The notes beneath the pieces are model-generated. The model saw nothing but the letters and a program-made list of their open reading frames with translations. It ran no database searches and was not told the origin of the DNA. 7,914 nt of DNA. Source: an uncultured Leucobacter sp. GTDB taxonomy: Bacteria > Actinomycetota > Actinomycetes > Actinomycetales > Microbacteriaceae. Position 1 is the stretch's first letter. Each line of letters begins with the position of its first letter. A program made the translations under genes and the position numbers. Where the stretch lies: contig CAMFIY010000119.1 in assembly GCA_945952575.1 (NCBI GenBank), forward strand, positions 1 through 7,914, in the 5' to 3' direction. This document shows positions 5,757 to 7,914 of this stretch, piece after piece.

Positions 5757-6995
5757 CTAGACGTATGCCGCGATCTTCGCCACCGCCGAGGCGAAGCCGC
5801 TGCCCGCGAGCGCACCGCCGAGTGCGAGCGGCACCCCTCGCTCCTCCGCACTGAGCCCGCCGTGCTGCCCGACCATCGCCAGCGCAGACGTCGCATCGTT
5901 CACGAGGGTGAACGCCACTTGTCCGCGCGCGGCGACGAGGACGTCCCCGAGCCGCGGCGCTACGTCCACGGCGACTGGGCCGAACCACCCGCCGGCGATC
6001 GCGTCGTCCCGGGTGCCGACCCAGGCGATCCTGCCGAGCCTCTCCCCCAGCTCTGCAGCGACTCCCGGGGCATCCTCGGGCTCGGCGAGGTAGAGCGACC
6101 GCATACGGGGCTCTCCGCCGATCTGCGCAACCGGGCCGGCCGCGTCGAACAGCGCTCCCTCGTCGAGTCGAAGTCGCCGCTGCGGCGGCACGTCGATCAT
6201 TCCGTGGTCGGCGGTCAGCGCGACTCCGACACCGCCCGGAAGCGCGCGCAGGAAGTCTCCCAGAGCCGTGTCCAGGGCTTCGAGCCGCTTCCGCCAGGCG
6301 GCGCTCTGCCACCCCTCGGCATGGGCCGCACGATCGAGTTCGTCAATGTAGACGTAGGCGAGGAGGGGGTTCGCCTCCGAGCGGTTCGCGCCGTCGCGCA
6401 GCAGTTGCGACGCCGCCGCGAATCGCTCGGCGATCGTCTGCGTGCCGTGGTACTCGGCCCCGCTGAGAATCGCCTCGGTCAGACCGCCCGTCGCATGGGC
6501 CGGGCGGCCGATCGCGACCGCACGCGCACCGAAACGCGCGGCAAGGCTCCACAGCGGTGTCGCCAGCTGCCACCGAGTCACATCGTCGATGCCCTGCCAC
6601 TCGTTGAGCGTGTTGCGCAGGCCGAGTTCCGGATGCCGGATCCGATAGCCGATGAGGCCGTGCTCGCCGGGCAGACGACCGGTGGCGAGCGTGGTCAGAG
6701 CCGCGCCCGTGGTGCTGGGCAGCACCGTCTCGATCCTGCGCGTGGAGAGAGCGGCCAGATTCGGCGCGTGATCCTTCATCGCCTGCAGGTTCGCGGTGCC
6801 CAGGCCGTCGACGACCACGAGGACGAAGGCGCGCAGCGACGGCAGTGATTCGGGCGCCGCGAACGGTTCCGAAGCGTTGAACGAGCGGGCGAGCGCCTCC
6901 GCCGGATCCGCACCCAGGCCTTTCGCGAGCGCAGCGATACCGGTCGGCAGAATCGCGGCCAGCCTCGCACCGTTGTCGGTGGTGGTCGGTAGCAT
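5757..6995 (-). CDS. Alkaline phosphatase superfamily phosphodiesterase / nucleotide pyrophosphatase-like protein (412 aa)
   Basis: This is a PF01663-type metallo-phosphodiesterase expected to bind two metal ions, probably Zn2+. Counting from the ATG at 6995, the ligand set is complete: Asp63 in VVDGLG, the nucleophile in PSTTGAALTTLATG (Thr96 most likely), Asp221 and His225 in DELDRAAHAEG, Asp263-His264 in TADHGM, and His378 in GQHGG. No signal peptide or membrane segment is visible, so it is likely cytoplasmic. The natural substrate is unknown; nucleotide or sugar-phosphate diesters are guesses from the family. An in-frame ATG at 7004 would add three residues but overlaps a TACGAT box that fits a leaderless start at 6995. 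It diverges from parC and converges on DUF4193. Such a phosphodiesterase gene is, as I recall, common beside sepH and parC in actinobacteria. Confidence 0.92.
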   Translation of the reverse strand: MLPTTTDNGARLAAILPTGIAALAKGLGADPAEALARSFNASEPFAAPESLPSLRAFVLVVVDGLGTANLQAMKDHAPNLAALSTRRIETVLPSTTGAALTTLATGRLPGEHGLIGYRIRHPELGLRNTLNEWQGIDDVTRWQLATPLWSLAARFGARAVAIGRPAHATGGLTEAILSGAEYHGTQTIAERFAAASQLLRDGANRSEANPLLAYVYIDELDRAAHAEGWQSAAWRKRLEALDTALGDFLRALPGGVGVALTADHGMIDVPPQRRLRLDEGALFDAAGPVAQIGGEPRMRSLYLAEPEDAPGVAAELGERLGRIAWVGTRDDAIAGGWFGPVAVDVAPRLGDVLVAARGQVAFTLVNDATSALAMVGQHGGLSAEERGVPLALGGALAGSGFASAVAKIAAYV

Positions 6996-7002
6996 GAGCA
7001 CC

Positions 7003-7008
7003 ATCGTA
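7003..7008 (-). promoter_or_regulatory. Candidate leaderless -10 box for the phosphodiesterase gene
   Basis: On the minus strand TACGAT (TANNNT type) is followed by 7 nt (GGTGCTC) and the ATG at 6995. No ribosome-binding site precedes that ATG. The hexamer overlaps the alternative ATG at 7004, which makes that start less likely if this promoter is used. No -35 element is seen. Confidence 0.4.
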
Positions 7009-7055
7009 TCCGGGTGCTGCGTGCCAGTGCCCCGTCTCCGTTCGTCCCCTTCCGG

Positions 7056-7077
7056 GTCGGAGCGGAGCGTTTCCGAC
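7056..7077. promoter_or_regulatory. Inverted repeat just upstream of parC
   Basis: GTCGGA (7056-7061) and TCCGAC (7072-7077) form a perfect 6-bp dyad with a 10-nt spacer, ending 7 nt before the parC ATG. It could be an operator or a leader hairpin near the ribosome-binding region. The arms are short and GC-rich, so chance is a real alternative. No clear parC promoter is visible in this 89-bp divergent gap. Confidence 0.2.
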
Positions 7078-7084
7078 GAAAGGC

Positions 7085-7914
<830 letters not shown>

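Noticed and set aside
5862..6848. 328-codon plus-strand open frame opposite the phosphodiesterase
   Set aside because: The minus-strand gene has a full set of metallo-phosphodiesterase motifs, and the antisense frame has none.

Overview
The window is a stretch of core chromosome from a high-GC actinobacterium. Gene content and order point to the Micrococcales, probably Microbacteriaceae (a Leucobacter- or Microbacterium-like organism). The genus is inferred from gene order and codon bias, not shown directly. The diagnostic part is the block DUF3159 / DUF3710 / dut / DUF3093 / sepH / DUF4193. As I recall, the Mycobacterium tuberculosis region Rv2693c-Rv2699c has a similar arrangement. There are no transposases, integrases, tRNA or rRNA genes, CRISPR arrays, prophage genes or recognisable defence genes.

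Layout. Positions 1-1065 (minus) hold the N-terminal 355 residues of aconitase; its 3' part lies outside the window. A perfect 26-bp palindrome sits in its promoter. Positions 1195-3238 (minus) are probably one transcription unit: dut (dUTPase), then a DUF3710 protein, then a DUF3159 membrane protein, the last two joined by an ATGA stop/start overlap. Diverging from dut is a DUF3093 membrane protein (3310-3783, plus). Both genes have a -10-like hexamer exactly 6 nt before the start codon and no usable Shine-Dalgarno, which suggests leaderless transcripts. DUF3093 converges on sepH (3845-5116, minus), with a hairpin between them. sepH diverges from a small Cys4 protein of family DUF4193 (5340-5630, plus). 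DUF4193 converges on an alkaline-phosphatase-superfamily phosphodiesterase (5757-6995, minus). The short gap between these two is almost filled by two tandem copies of a structured repeat of about 60 nt. The last gene, from 7085 to the end (plus), is the N-terminal 276 residues of a ParC-type topoisomerase IV subunit A.

How the genes fit together. The window is housekeeping: TCA cycle (aconitase), nucleotide-pool sanitation (dUTPase), FtsZ control (SepH), chromosome decatenation (ParC), and several conserved actinobacterial proteins of unknown role (DUF3159, DUF3710, DUF3093, DUF4193, the phosphodiesterase). The genes share a neighbourhood but no single pathway is evident.

I do not see an undescribed multi-gene system. 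The observations most worth following are non-coding. They are the tandem double-hairpin repeat at 5611-5745, whose two copies differ by paired, compensating substitutions; the palindrome over the aconitase promoter; and the back-to-back leaderless promoters between dut and DUF3093.
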